64,000 nucleotides of DNA from Clostridiales bacterium (lineage in GTDB: Bacteria > Bacillota > Desulfotomaculia > Desulfotomaculales > VENG01): the NCBI GenBank assembly GCA_021736985.1, contig JAIPEW010000002.1:62001-126000 (forward strand), written 5' to 3'. Below the pieces are notes generated by a model. The model was not told where the DNA came from and searched no databases. It saw only the letters and a list, made by a program, of their open reading frames with translations. This document shows, piece by piece, positions 43,683-51,584 of the stretch; the first letter of the stretch is position 1; each line of letters opens with the position of its first letter. The translations under genes and the position numbers were made by a program.

Positions 43683-44447
43683 TTACCCCAGTACAGGACA
43701 ACCTTTCCCGGGGGAATACGAATTTTTAATCTTATTTTGAACATGTTTAATCGCAGCCTGGGATGCCTCAACTGGTGTTTTACCACAAGCCAAACATGCT
43801 GCAACAGCAGATGAAAGTGTACACCCCGCACCATGAAAATTACTATCTATACGTTTTGATTTACAATAATAAAATTCTCCATCATATAATACATCTATTA
43901 TTTCTTTGTCATTCCCATCCCCACCTTTTAACAGAACTAGTCCTGCACCCATTTCATGCAGCATTCGAGCAGCATCTTCCATCTGATCTATTGTTTTTAC
44001 TTCTCTTTCTACTAACAATGAAGCTTCTTTAAGGTTTGGTGTTAATATACTGGCGAGGGGGATTAACTGTTTTTTATAAGTATCAATAGCCCCGCTTTCC
44101 AGTAATATATCGCCTCTTGCAGAAACCATAACCGGATCTACCACTAAATTTTTATAAAGGTGGTACTGATTTAACTTCTTAACTACTTCGTGTACTATTT
44201 GTTCACCACCAAGCATCCCAAGCTTAACAGACTTTATATTTATATCACTTGCAATAGATTTTATTTGCTCACCTACAAACGCGGGCGTTAAAAAATGCAC
44301 ATTCTGCACTCCACAAGTATTTTGAGCCGTAACAGCAGTTACAGCTGAAGTACCATACATATTAAATTCTATAAAGGTTTTTAAATCAGCCTGAATTCCT
44401 GCACCGCCGCAAGAATCAGAACCGGCTATCGTCAATACAGCTTTCAT
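43683..44447 (-). CDS. thiD: Hydroxymethylpyrimidine (phosphate) kinase ThiD
   Basis: 254 residues. Phosphorylates HMP and HMP-P for thiamine synthesis. Ribokinase-fold motifs: TIAGSDSCGGAGIQADLKTF (6-25), TPNLKEASLL, VLLKGG and the anion-hole DSNFHGAGCTLSSAVAA. ATG with AAGGAGG. I looked for a TPP riboswitch upstream and saw none. Confidence 0.95.
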   Translation of the reverse strand: MKAVLTIAGSDSCGGAGIQADLKTFIEFNMYGTSAVTAVTAQNTCGVQNVHFLTPAFVGEQIKSIASDINIKSVKLGMLGGEQIVHEVVKKLNQYHLYKNLVVDPVMVSARGDILLESGAIDTYKKQLIPLASILTPNLKEASLLVEREVKTIDQMEDAARMLHEMGAGLVLLKGGDGNDKEIIDVLYDGEFYYCKSKRIDSNFHGAGCTLSSAVAACLACGKTPVEASQAAIKHVQNKIKNSYSPGKGCPVLG

Positions 44448-44534
44448 TATATCCTCCTTTTACTCCACTAATAAATAATTAGCTGATAACAAAATTAAAT
44501 ATCAGCATAAACAAGGTCACATTTAATATCATCG

Positions 44535-44892
44535 TTAATTGCTGTAATTTTCACATTTACAACTTTCTAACAGAGTATAATATTCAGGCAAATAATAAGA
44601 AACTGAAAAAGGAATAGCACCAAAAAGAATTGTCTCACTGTCCATGTGTTCTTCAATCTTTCGATGTCTTTGGTATAAGAGCGGATACATATCTTTAAAT
44701 AATGCTTCTCCTTTAGAAGTTAATTGTATTCCTTTTACGGATCGAGTAAATACAGTAAATCCAAGCAGGTTTTCAAATTTATTTTTTTTGCTTGCTCAAT
44801 GCCGGCTAGGAAATAAAAAGTTTACTAGCTGCCTTAGAAAAACTTCTCTCCTTTGCAACCCCAATAAAATACTGCAGCATTTGTAACTTCAT
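44535..44892 (-). pseudogene. LysR-type regulator remnant
   Basis: Begins ATG with a clear LysR helix-turn-helix, MKLQMLQYFIGVAKERSFSK, then SKLFIS followed by TAG (complement of 44806-44808) where the family has Gln before PALSKQ. A frameshift in the next A8 run leads into ENLLGFTVFTRSVKGIQLTS and SKGEALFKDMYP. It ends after about 115 residues of a normal 300, so the effector domain is missing. Divergent from the SMR pair it probably once controlled. Confidence 0.82.
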
Positions 44893-44994
44893 ATAAAAAC
44901 AGCCTCCACAATTTATAACTTGAAATTATATTAGCATACTTTATCTATTTACAGTAAGTGTTTTTTAACAAAATTACTACGGGTTGGGTGTAAC

Positions 44995-45290
44995 ATGAAA
45001 CAGGTTTATCTATTATTATTTTTTCGATCATTCTTGAAATAATTGGTGCATCTTATATGAAGGAAACTGAATGTTTTATAAAACTTATACCATCTGTAAT
45101 AGTTATTACTTGTTATACTGGTTACTTGGCTTTATACATAATTATTACTAAAACTGCAGAACTAGGAATAATAAATGCAACTTGGTCTAGTGCCAGTACT
45201 CTTACAATTGCAGTTATATTTTACAACGAGTCAGTGTCAATTCTAAAAATATTAGGGATTAGTTTTATTTTAATTGGGACAGCCGGATGA
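44995..45290 (+). pseudogene. SMR-family multidrug exporter subunit, frameshifted (first of pair)
   Basis: ATG start reads MKQVYLLLFFRSFLK then stops. One frame over the SMR sequence continues: IIIFSIILEIIGASYMK, then later ELGIINATWSSASTLTIAVI and FYNESVSILKILGISF. So a frameshift in the early T-rich codons breaks helix 1. The rest of the four-helix protein is intact. Confidence 0.78.
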
Positions 45291-45295
45291 ACACA

Positions 45296-45340
45296 AATAT
45301 ATTCCAATATTTTTAAGGTGTGAAAATATTGGAATATATT
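45296..45340 (+). promoter_or_regulatory. 18-bp stem with the ribosome site in its loop
   Basis: AATATATTCCAATATTTT (45296-45313) and its exact complement (45323-45340) enclose TAAGGTGTG, which holds the ribosome site and GTG start of the second SMR gene. Confidence 0.55.
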
Positions 45341-45645
45341 TTATTAATTTTAACAATAATATTTAGTACTATTGGAAACTTTTATGTCAAGTCGTCGTTT
45401 GGATTCACTAAATAATACCAGCATTTTACTCATTTTTTGCTTATGACTTTTGTATATTTTTTCTTAGTGCAACTGTTCAATACCTCGAGATAGGAATCGT
45501 TTATGCGGTATGGTCAGGAGCAACCATTAGTATTACAACTTTCACCGGAATTATATTTTTTAATGAATCAAAAACAGTGCAAAAATTATGTTCTATTTTT
45601 CTTGTCACTATTGGAGTAATTTTACTTCACGGCTCACACCCCTGA
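45320..45645 (+). pseudogene. SMR-family multidrug exporter subunit, frameshifted (second of pair)
   Basis: GTG start gives MKILEYILLILTIIFSTIG and ends early at FGFTK-stop; after frame changes the helix 3-4 region is recognisable as YLEIGIVYAVWSGATISITT, GIIFFNESKTVQK and LLHGSHP. Length and spacing fit the partner of a heteromeric SMR pair. Broken, presumably inactive. Confidence 0.75.
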
Positions 45646-45729
45646 TTAGCCTGTTTTTTTACATATAAAAAAAGTAAAAAAACACGGTACCTCCTTACTG
45701 TTTTTACACCGGTTTCTAAATCAGCAAGA

Positions 45730-45759
45730 AAAAAGCTACCATTATAATGGTAGCTTTTT
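45730..45759 (-). terminator. Terminator of tRNA-Leu(TAA)
   Basis: Perfect 30-bp palindrome with A/T ends (core GCTACCATTATAATGGTAGC) 6 nt behind the tRNA. Confidence 0.85.
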
Positions 45760-45765
45760 ATAGTA

Positions 45766-45855
45766 TGGTGCCGGAGATCGGGATCGAACCGATACGGGCA
45801 CATAATGCCCCCGGGATTTTAAGTCCCGTGCGTCTGCCAGTTCCGCCACTCCGGC
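45766..45855 (-). tRNA. tRNA-Leu (anticodon TAA)
   Basis: Class II tRNA with a long variable arm: acceptor GCCGGAG/CTCCGGC, anticodon stem CGGGA/TCCCG with loop CTTAAAA, T arm with GGTTCGATCC, encoded CCA. Confidence 0.97.
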
Positions 45856-45959
45856 ATGTTTTTTAAGACACTACGAAAAGTATAGCAATAATATCATTAC
45901 AAGTCAAGAGCACTTGTTAATTTATTAAGATATAACACCTTAATATTGAAAACATTTAT

Positions 45960-45988
45960 TTGTGTTGTATTTAATACTTGTCTATAAT
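45960..45988 (+). promoter_or_regulatory. htpX promoter
   Basis: TTGTGT, 17-nt spacer, TATAAT, 54 nt before the htpX start. Confidence 0.6.
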
Positions 45989-46041
45989 ATAATAAAATTA
46001 CAATTAATACAAAGAAAACAACTAGAACAGGAGGATAAAGA

Positions 46042-46890
46042 TTGCAAAATTTGAAGGCATTGTCTTTAATGGGGTTGCTTTCAATAATTTTAGTTTTTAT
46101 TGGCAGTGCTATTGGAGGTAAATCAGGAGCATTTTTATTCTTTATTATTTCTTTAGGGATAAATCTTTTTAGTTATTATAAAAGCGATAAAATTGCTATA
46201 AAAATGACCCGCTCAACCCCCATTTCCGAGAAACAAGCACCTGAATTATATGAAATAATACGGAAACTAACTAAAAGAGCCGGGTTGCCAATGCCTAAAA
46301 TCTATCGCACCCCTTCTCCTCAACCCAATGCTTTTGCAACAGGAAGAAATCCCAGCAACTCTTCAGTTGCAGTTACTGACGGGTTACTGCAAATTTTAAA
46401 TAAAAGAGAATTAGAAGGCGTGTTAGCTCATGAAATGTCCCACATTAAAAATCGCGACATTTTAATTGGTACAATAGCAGCATCTATGGCCGGTGCTATT
46501 ACAATGATATCTGAATTACTGCAGTGGAGCTTTATATTCGGTATGGGAGGCGATGATGAAGAAGGTGGAGGAATTGCCGGCTTAGCAGGCACCCTTCTAC
46601 TAGCTATACTAGCTCCTATAGCTGCAATGCTTATCCAGTTTGCCATCTCTCGTTCACGAGAATATTCAGCTGACCAGACAGGAGCTTACCTGGCCGGCGA
46701 CCCGGATGGGCTTGCTAGTGCTCTTTTAAAATTAGAAAAAGCTTCACACAAAATTCCAATGCAAGTTAATCCTTCTACTTCTCATCTTTTTATAACAAAC
46801 CCCCTATCTACTAAAACTATGGCAAGGTTATTTAGCACTCACCCGCCTATTGAAGATAGAGTTAAACGTTTGAAACAATTTAAAAAATAA
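46042..46890 (+). CDS. htpX: Membrane zinc metalloprotease HtpX (M48)
   Basis: 282 residues. Two N-terminal helices, then HEMSH (in GVLAHEMSHIKNRD) with the third zinc ligand Glu in SRSREYSADQTGA, further helices between them, and the C-terminal STHPPIEDRVKRL. Membrane protein quality control. TTG start with AGGAGG 7 nt upstream. Single gene between its promoter and terminator. Confidence 0.95.
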   Translation: MQNLKALSLMGLLSIILVFIGSAIGGKSGAFLFFIISLGINLFSYYKSDKIAIKMTRSTPISEKQAPELYEIIRKLTKRAGLPMPKIYRTPSPQPNAFATGRNPSNSSVAVTDGLLQILNKRELEGVLAHEMSHIKNRDILIGTIAASMAGAITMISELLQWSFIFGMGGDDEEGGGIAGLAGTLLLAILAPIAAMLIQFAISRSREYSADQTGAYLAGDPDGLASALLKLEKASHKIPMQVNPSTSHLFITNPLSTKTMARLFSTHPPIEDRVKRLKQFKK

Positions 46891-46919
46891 AAAAAACCGC
46901 TGTTTAAGCGGTTTTTTTT
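46891..46919 (+). terminator. htpX terminator
   Basis: AAAAACCGC-loop-GCGGTTTTTTT directly after the stop codon. Confidence 0.9.
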
Positions 46920-47035
46920 ATCAATTTGTTTAATTGTTCAAAAATGAACAAATTGTATAGTTCTATTATTTATAATTATAGCACTCCATTTTCCTTGTAA
47001 TACGTCATTTCACGAAGTTAAAACACATTCCATTA

Positions 47036-47061
47036 AATGGTGCACAAAATCACACACCATT
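47036..47061. promoter_or_regulatory. Possible activator-binding palindrome upstream of tauE
   Basis: AATGGTG and CACCATT separated by 12 nt, centred about 150 bp upstream of the sigma-54 site, the usual range for an enhancer-binding protein. Confidence 0.45.
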
Positions 47062-47194
47062 GTTTGATTTTACACATTATATTCTCTTTTTTTTTATTAA
47101 CATTTATATTTAATGTTTTTACATACTTAATAAATTCTTGATTTTTCAGGGCTACAAGTCAAGTTTTACTAAAATACTTAATCATCTAAATATC

Positions 47195-47210
47195 TGGCAT
47201 AAATAATGCA
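47195..47210 (+). promoter_or_regulatory. Sigma-54 (-24/-12) promoter of tauE
   Basis: TGGCATAAATAATGCA matches TGGCAYR-N4-TTGCA at all but one position, with GG and GC separated by the required 10 nt. Confidence 0.65.
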
Positions 47211-47335
47211 TTTTTAATATAATAAAAGTGCTTACTTTCACAAATAAACTTATTAAAATAAAAGAAGGAGGTATATCAAAACAAAATTAATTTACCGGCA
47301 AACCTTATTCTTACATAAAAGGGAGGGAAAAAACT

Positions 47336-48292
47336 ATGGTACAAGAATTATTAAGCCTTGGCAACTTAACAGATAAAATTAACATAATGGCTTCCTCGAA
47401 TACAGGCGAAACAGCAGGAAAAGCAGTCTCTGCTGCTGCCAATTCAGGTTTAGACTGGTGGATGTGGCCGCTAATATTATTCGTTACAACATTTGTAATG
47501 GGTATCGCTGCTGTTCTTGCAGGAGTCGGCGGCGGGGTATTATACGTACCTATTGTAGGAAGCTTTTTTCCATTTCACCTGGACTTTGTAAGAGGTGCAG
47601 GCCTGTTTGTCGCACTATCAGGTGCACTGGCTGCAGGTCCAGGATTATTAAAAGCCAATTTTGCAAATCTACGCCTGGCACTTCCAGTTGCATTAATTGC
47701 TTCAACATTTAGCATTGTCGGAGCATTCCTGGGATTAGCTCTGCCTACATGGATCCTCAAGCTGGGTCTGGGAGCAGTAATTACATTTATTGCAATTTTA
47801 TTTATCTTTTCTAAAAACTCGGAGTATCCCGAGGTTGGTGAGAAAGATAATATAACTAAAAAACTGAATATCTCGGGTTCTTATTGGGAAGGTTCACTCA
47901 ATAAAAGTATTGACTGGAGCATATGGCGTACCCCTCAGGGTTTTCTAATTTTTATTGTTATCGGATTAGTAGCAGGCATGTTCGGATTAGGTGCTGGCTG
48001 GGCAAACGTACCTGTGCTAAACCTATTAATGGGAGCACCATTAAAAGTTGCTGTAGGAACCAGTAAATTTTTACTTTCCATTACTGACACATCAGCTGCC
48101 TGGATTTATTTAAACAAAGGCGCAGTACTTCCGATCATTGCAGTTCCATCAATTCTGGGTCTCATGCTGGGATCCCTGGTTGGTGTAAGATTGCTGGCCA
48201 TAGCAAAACCCAAAATAGTCAGGTATATTGTTATTGCTATGCTCTTATTTGCCGGTATCCGGTCCTTCCTTGATGGGCTTGGTGCAATGTAA
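47336..48292 (+). CDS. TauE/SafE (DUF81) family anion exporter
   Basis: 318 residues with about eight helices in two repeats, each starting with a Gly-rich family motif: GIAAVLAGVGGGVLYVPIV and GLVAGMFGLGAGWANVPVL. The family transports sulfite, sulfoacetate, taurine-derived and other small sulfur or organic anions. A long polar N-terminus (about 40 residues) precedes helix 1. ATG with GGGAGGG. Followed by a DUF1634 gene; the pair likely forms one system. In a sulfate reducer sulfite or sulfate traffic is a reasonable guess only. Confidence 0.87.
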   Translation: MVQELLSLGNLTDKINIMASSNTGETAGKAVSAAANSGLDWWMWPLILFVTTFVMGIAAVLAGVGGGVLYVPIVGSFFPFHLDFVRGAGLFVALSGALAAGPGLLKANFANLRLALPVALIASTFSIVGAFLGLALPTWILKLGLGAVITFIAILFIFSKNSEYPEVGEKDNITKKLNISGSYWEGSLNKSIDWSIWRTPQGFLIFIVIGLVAGMFGLGAGWANVPVLNLLMGAPLKVAVGTSKFLLSITDTSAAWIYLNKGAVLPIIAVPSILGLMLGSLVGVRLLAIAKPKIVRYIVIAMLLFAGIRSFLDGLGAM

Positions 48293-48316
48293 ATAAAAAA
48301 TGGAAGGAGGAATATT

Positions 48317-48760
48317 ATGGTTGACAAAGAAAAAAACAACCAACCACACGAAAAACTTGATATACCTCAAGAACAAATAAAATATGCTAATTTATTGTTA
48401 TATGGTTCATGGATAGCTATAGCTATCTTAATTATAACATATACTATTTACCTCAGTGGCATTGTATCTCCTTATATTGACCCTGCTCAAATGCCCCATT
48501 ACTGGTCTATGAGTGCTGCTGATTATTTACATGAAGCTAATGTGTCTTCAGGATGGGGTTGGATTAGCCTATTAGGTTATGGCGATTTTTTGAATTTTAT
48601 CGGAATAGTACTTCTTGGATCACTGACTATTATTGGGTATTTAACTCTTTTACTACGTTCATATATTAGACAAAAAGATATTCCGTATACATCCATAGTT
48701 ATTATTGAAATACTGGTACTAGTACTGGCAGCATCAGGAATACTTGCTGGAACACATTAA
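48317..48760 (+). CDS. DUF1634-type membrane protein, partner of TauE
   Basis: 147 residues, three helices (about 24-46, 88-112, 122-143) and a polar N-terminus. DUF1634 proteins are usually encoded next to DUF81/TauE permeases, as here (24 nt gap, GGAGGA ribosome site). Role unknown; probably an accessory subunit. A terminator follows directly. Confidence 0.75.
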   Translation: MVDKEKNNQPHEKLDIPQEQIKYANLLLYGSWIAIAILIITYTIYLSGIVSPYIDPAQMPHYWSMSAADYLHEANVSSGWGWISLLGYGDFLNFIGIVLLGSLTIIGYLTLLLRSYIRQKDIPYTSIVIIEILVLVLAASGILAGTH

Positions 48761-48764
48761 ATAT

Positions 48765-48800
48765 AAAAAAAACAGCGGAATATATTCTCGCTGTTTTTTT
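48765..48800 (+). terminator. Terminator of the tauE unit
   Basis: AAAAAAACAGCG and CGCTGTTTTTTT around a 12-nt loop. Confidence 0.9.
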
Positions 48801-48883
48801 ATATTTACTTAATAAGATATATTAACATAGAAGAGTACGTGTTATAATATTATGCAAGTTTTTATAATTAGGAGGTAAATAAA

Positions 48884-49225
48884 TTGGCAGATATTTATGA
48901 AGAAGTTATGAACAAAGCTCAAGAATTAGGAGAACTGGTAACTCAAACAGACGAGTTTACAGAAGTTAAACAAAAACAAGCATTGATGTTCCATGATAAT
49001 TCTGCAATGGAACTTCTGCAATCATACGACGATTTAAAAAAACAGCAAAAAGAAAGACAAGATAATGGTGAAGAACTTACCCAGGAAGATACTGATGCTC
49101 TTGAACAACAAGAAACAAAATTAAATGAAAATGAAAACATAAAAAATTTTTTTGATTCACAAAAGAAATTTCAAGAAATGATTAATAAAGCACTTGAATT
49201 AATTATAAGACCTAGCAAGCAATAA
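48884..49225 (+). CDS. YlbF/YmcA (Ric) family protein
   Basis: 113 residues, all helical, with the family pattern ELGELVTQTDEF near the N-terminus and a long coiled middle (QQKERQDNGEELTQEDTD), ending QEMINKALELI. In Bacillus, YlbF, YmcA and YaaT bind Fe-S clusters and affect RNase Y and developmental switching. Cysteines are absent here, so a cluster role is doubtful. TTG start with AGGAGG. Monocistronic. Confidence 0.78.
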   Translation: MADIYEEVMNKAQELGELVTQTDEFTEVKQKQALMFHDNSAMELLQSYDDLKKQQKERQDNGEELTQEDTDALEQQETKLNENENIKNFFDSQKKFQEMINKALELIIRPSKQ

Positions 49226-49263
49226 ATAAAAAAACTGCCGTTTGCTGTTTTAGTAGTAAGCAA

Positions 49264-49440
49264 GCTGAGCCCCTGTCAAATAAAGAGTTGAAAAAATAAA
49301 AGTTTTATGTTGCAAGGTCTGATTCCGATATTCCATCGGGGTCGGACCTTTTAGTTTTTCTGTAATCTTTTCAGGTTGTAAAAATCCATGTATTCTATAT
49401 TTTAAATGTCTACTACAAAGGGAGTATATTATAGTGTTTT
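49264..49440. mobile_element. Internally deleted copy of the 29.6-kb IS3-type element
   Basis: About 130 bp from CTGAGCCCCTGTCAAATA onward aligns with 29639-29775 (shared AAAAGTTTTATG, TCTGATTCCG, TTTTTCTGTAATCTTTTCA-like, GTAAAAATCCATGTATTC-like). It then jumps directly to the other end, GTCTACTACAAAGGGAGTATAT, matching 30241-30262. About 450 bp of transposase is missing. The left part holds a hairpin (49314-49350, AAGGTC...GACCTT) followed by TTAGTTTTT. It lies just before malQ. Confidence 0.72.
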
Positions 49441-49532
49441 TTTAAAAGGAACATTTTGATTTAACATTTTATACAATACATAAACTCGGGAGATAATAAT
49501 ATTAAACCTAAATATGTAGGAGAGTGTATAAA

Positions 49533-51578
49533 ATGAAAGAATACTCTACTCAACAGTTACATAAACTGGCTCGTTTATACGGCATTGAAACAGCATACAG
49601 AGATTTTAAAGGTAAGCTGCAATATGCTGAACCGCAATCACTCTTAGCAACATTACGTGCATTAGAAGCACCAGTAGAAAACATGGCAGATATCCCTGAT
49701 GCGCTTCGCCAGAGTGTCCAAGAACGCTGGCAAAAACATTGTGAACCGATTACAGTGGTCTGGGGGAGTAATTACGCCAGCATTGAATTTAAGTTACCAG
49801 CAATATATGAAAAAGAAACTGGAAAGTGTCACCTGCAAATAGAGAATGGAAAGACATTCTCCTGGGAACAAAAAATTTTTTCACTTCCAGTCTTACAAAG
49901 TATAACTGTAGAAGGCGTAAAATACATAATAAAAATGCTTACCTTAAATATAGAACTACCATACGGATATCACAGTTTCAAACTTGTCTTACCCGGGATA
50001 CAATGCAGCACATTAATTATCGCTGCACCACAAAATTTTTATTCATTGCAACAAAAACACATGTGGGGAATTTTTAGCCCGGTGTATTCTCTTTATTCTG
50101 AGCATAGCTGGGGAGCAGGTGATTTTAACGATTTTGGGAGTTTTATAGACTGGATAGGAGAAAACGGAGGAAACATAGCCGGCACCTTACCCCTTTTAAG
50201 CACTTTTTTAGACAAACCTTTTAACCCAAGTCCTTACTCACCCATCAGCAGGTTATTCTGGAATGAATTTTATTTAAACATTATGGAAATTCCTGAACTT
50301 GCTTATTGTCCTGAAGCACGAGAATTAATTGAATCTGAACAAATACAAAAAGAGCTTAATGATCTACAAAACCTGCCGCTGGTAGACTATCACCGCTGTA
50401 TGGCAATAAAACGACAGGTACTAGAAAAACTTGCAAATTGCTGCTTTTCCAGTAATTCTGCAAGAAAAAACTTGCTCCACAAATGGTTAGAAAAAAACCC
50501 AATGGTACAGGATTATGCACGTTTCCGAGCAGTAGTTGAACTTAAAGGGGCAAACTGGCGTAATTGGTCCAAATCACTTAGAGACGGCATTATAGAAAGA
50601 CAGGATTACAACCCGGAAATAGAAATGTATCATATTTACATACAATGGGTAACTTACGAACAATTTCAAAAGCTTGTAAACAAAGCAAATCATAATAACG
50701 TGAATTTATACTTGGATTTCCCATTGGGAGTTAACAGCGACGGTTACGATATTTGGCGGGAGAGAGATTCTTTTGTTTTAAACGTGAGCAGCGGGGCACC
50801 ACCAGACATGTTTTTTACAAAGGGACAAGATTGGGGAGTAATTCCGTTGCATCCTATACGAATAAGAGAACAGGGTTACGGGTATTACATTGAGTGCTTG
50901 AAGCATCACCTGAGAAACGCTAGCATTCTGCGCATGGATCATGTTATGGGACTGCACAGGCTTTTTTGGATTCCACATGGATTACCTGCAGATCAAGGTA
51001 TTTACGTACATTACTATCCTGAAGATTTTTATGCAATCTTATCGTTAGAATCCAACAAAAACCAAGCAGTTATAGTTGGCGAAGACCTTGGATTAGTTCC
51101 GGATTATGTACGAAAAAAAATGAAGTACCATAATGCTTACAACATGTATGTGCTTCCTTTTGAATTAACAAAGGATAATAAGCAAATGCTAAAAGAACCG
51201 CCATTGCATTCGCTTAACTGCATGAATACACATGATATGCCACCATTTGCTGCTTTCTGGCCTGAAATGAATAAAGAAGAACGAAACATACTGATTAAAT
51301 TCTTATACCAACAGGGATGGTTAACTGAATATACTGAGGACACAGAAACTATTTTTCAAGCTTGCCTGGAATTTTTAGCATCAAGTTCTTCCCAGCTTAT
51401 GTTAATAAATTTAGAAGATATTTGGCTGGAGACTAAACCACAAAATATTCCAGGAACACAAGATGAAAATCCCAACTGGCAAAGAAAAACCCACTACAGT
51501 ATTGAAACATTCAAAAAAATGCCGAAAATACACAACTTACTGCAAAAAATCCACAATTCTAGAAATACGGAGGGTTAA
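49533..51578 (+). CDS. malQ: 4-alpha-glucanotransferase (GH77, MalQ)
   Basis: About 681 residues. Amylomaltase rearranging alpha-1,4-glucans. Catalytic nucleophile Asp in LRMDHVMGLHR, acid/base Glu in GEDLGLVP, and third acid in MNTHDMPPFAAFW, with the substrate-binding PFNPSPYSPISRLFWNEFY. An N-terminal domain of about 180 residues precedes the barrel. ATG 49533 is 10 nt from AGGAG; GTG 49524 is less likely. Cotranscribed with the GH57 gene 6 nt downstream, forming a glycogen or maltodextrin pair. Confidence 0.94.
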   Translation: MKEYSTQQLHKLARLYGIETAYRDFKGKLQYAEPQSLLATLRALEAPVENMADIPDALRQSVQERWQKHCEPITVVWGSNYASIEFKLPAIYEKETGKCHLQIENGKTFSWEQKIFSLPVLQSITVEGVKYIIKMLTLNIELPYGYHSFKLVLPGIQCSTLIIAAPQNFYSLQQKHMWGIFSPVYSLYSEHSWGAGDFNDFGSFIDWIGENGGNIAGTLPLLSTFLDKPFNPSPYSPISRLFWNEFYLNIMEIPELAYCPEARELIESEQIQKELNDLQNLPLVDYHRCMAIKRQVLEKLANCCFSSNSARKNLLHKWLEKNPMVQDYARFRAVVELKGANWRNWSKSLRDGIIERQDYNPEIEMYHIYIQWVTYEQFQKLVNKANHNNVNLYLDFPLGVNSDGYDIWRERDSFVLNVSSGAPPDMFFTKGQDWGVIPLHPIRIREQGYGYYIECLKHHLRNASILRMDHVMGLHRLFWIPHGLPADQGIYVHYYPEDFYAILSLESNKNQAVIVGEDLGLVPDYVRKKMKYHNAYNMYVLPFELTKDNKQMLKEPPLHSLNCMNTHDMPPFAAFWPEMNKEERNILIKFLYQQGWLTEYTEDTETIFQACLEFLASSSSQLMLINLEDIWLETKPQNIPGTQDENPNWQRKTHYSIETFKKMPKIHNLLQKIHNSRNTEG

Positions 51579-51584
51579 ACCAGC

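Larger units (their letters stand above)
46920..47335. other. Regulatory region before tauE (about 415 nt)
   Basis: No coding frame. Contains palindromes TTGTTCA-aaaa-TGAACAA (46934-46951) and AATGGTG...CACCATT (47036-47061), a sigma-54-type promoter (47195-47210), and an AAGGAGG (47263-47269) that precedes no start codon. The long leader after the promoter is about 115 nt. Confidence 0.6.

Noticed and set aside
44448-44534. Possible TPP riboswitch before thiD
   Set aside because: The conserved CUGAGA and ACCUGA elements are not present; the space is mostly the tail of the LysR remnant.
44644-44886. An 80-codon plus-strand frame
   Set aside because: Antisense to the LysR remnant, which gives a clear helix-turn-helix on the minus strand.
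44893-44994. Guanidine-I riboswitch before the SMR pair
   Set aside because: The region is short, AT-rich and lacks the conserved ykkC core; nothing riboswitch-like seen.
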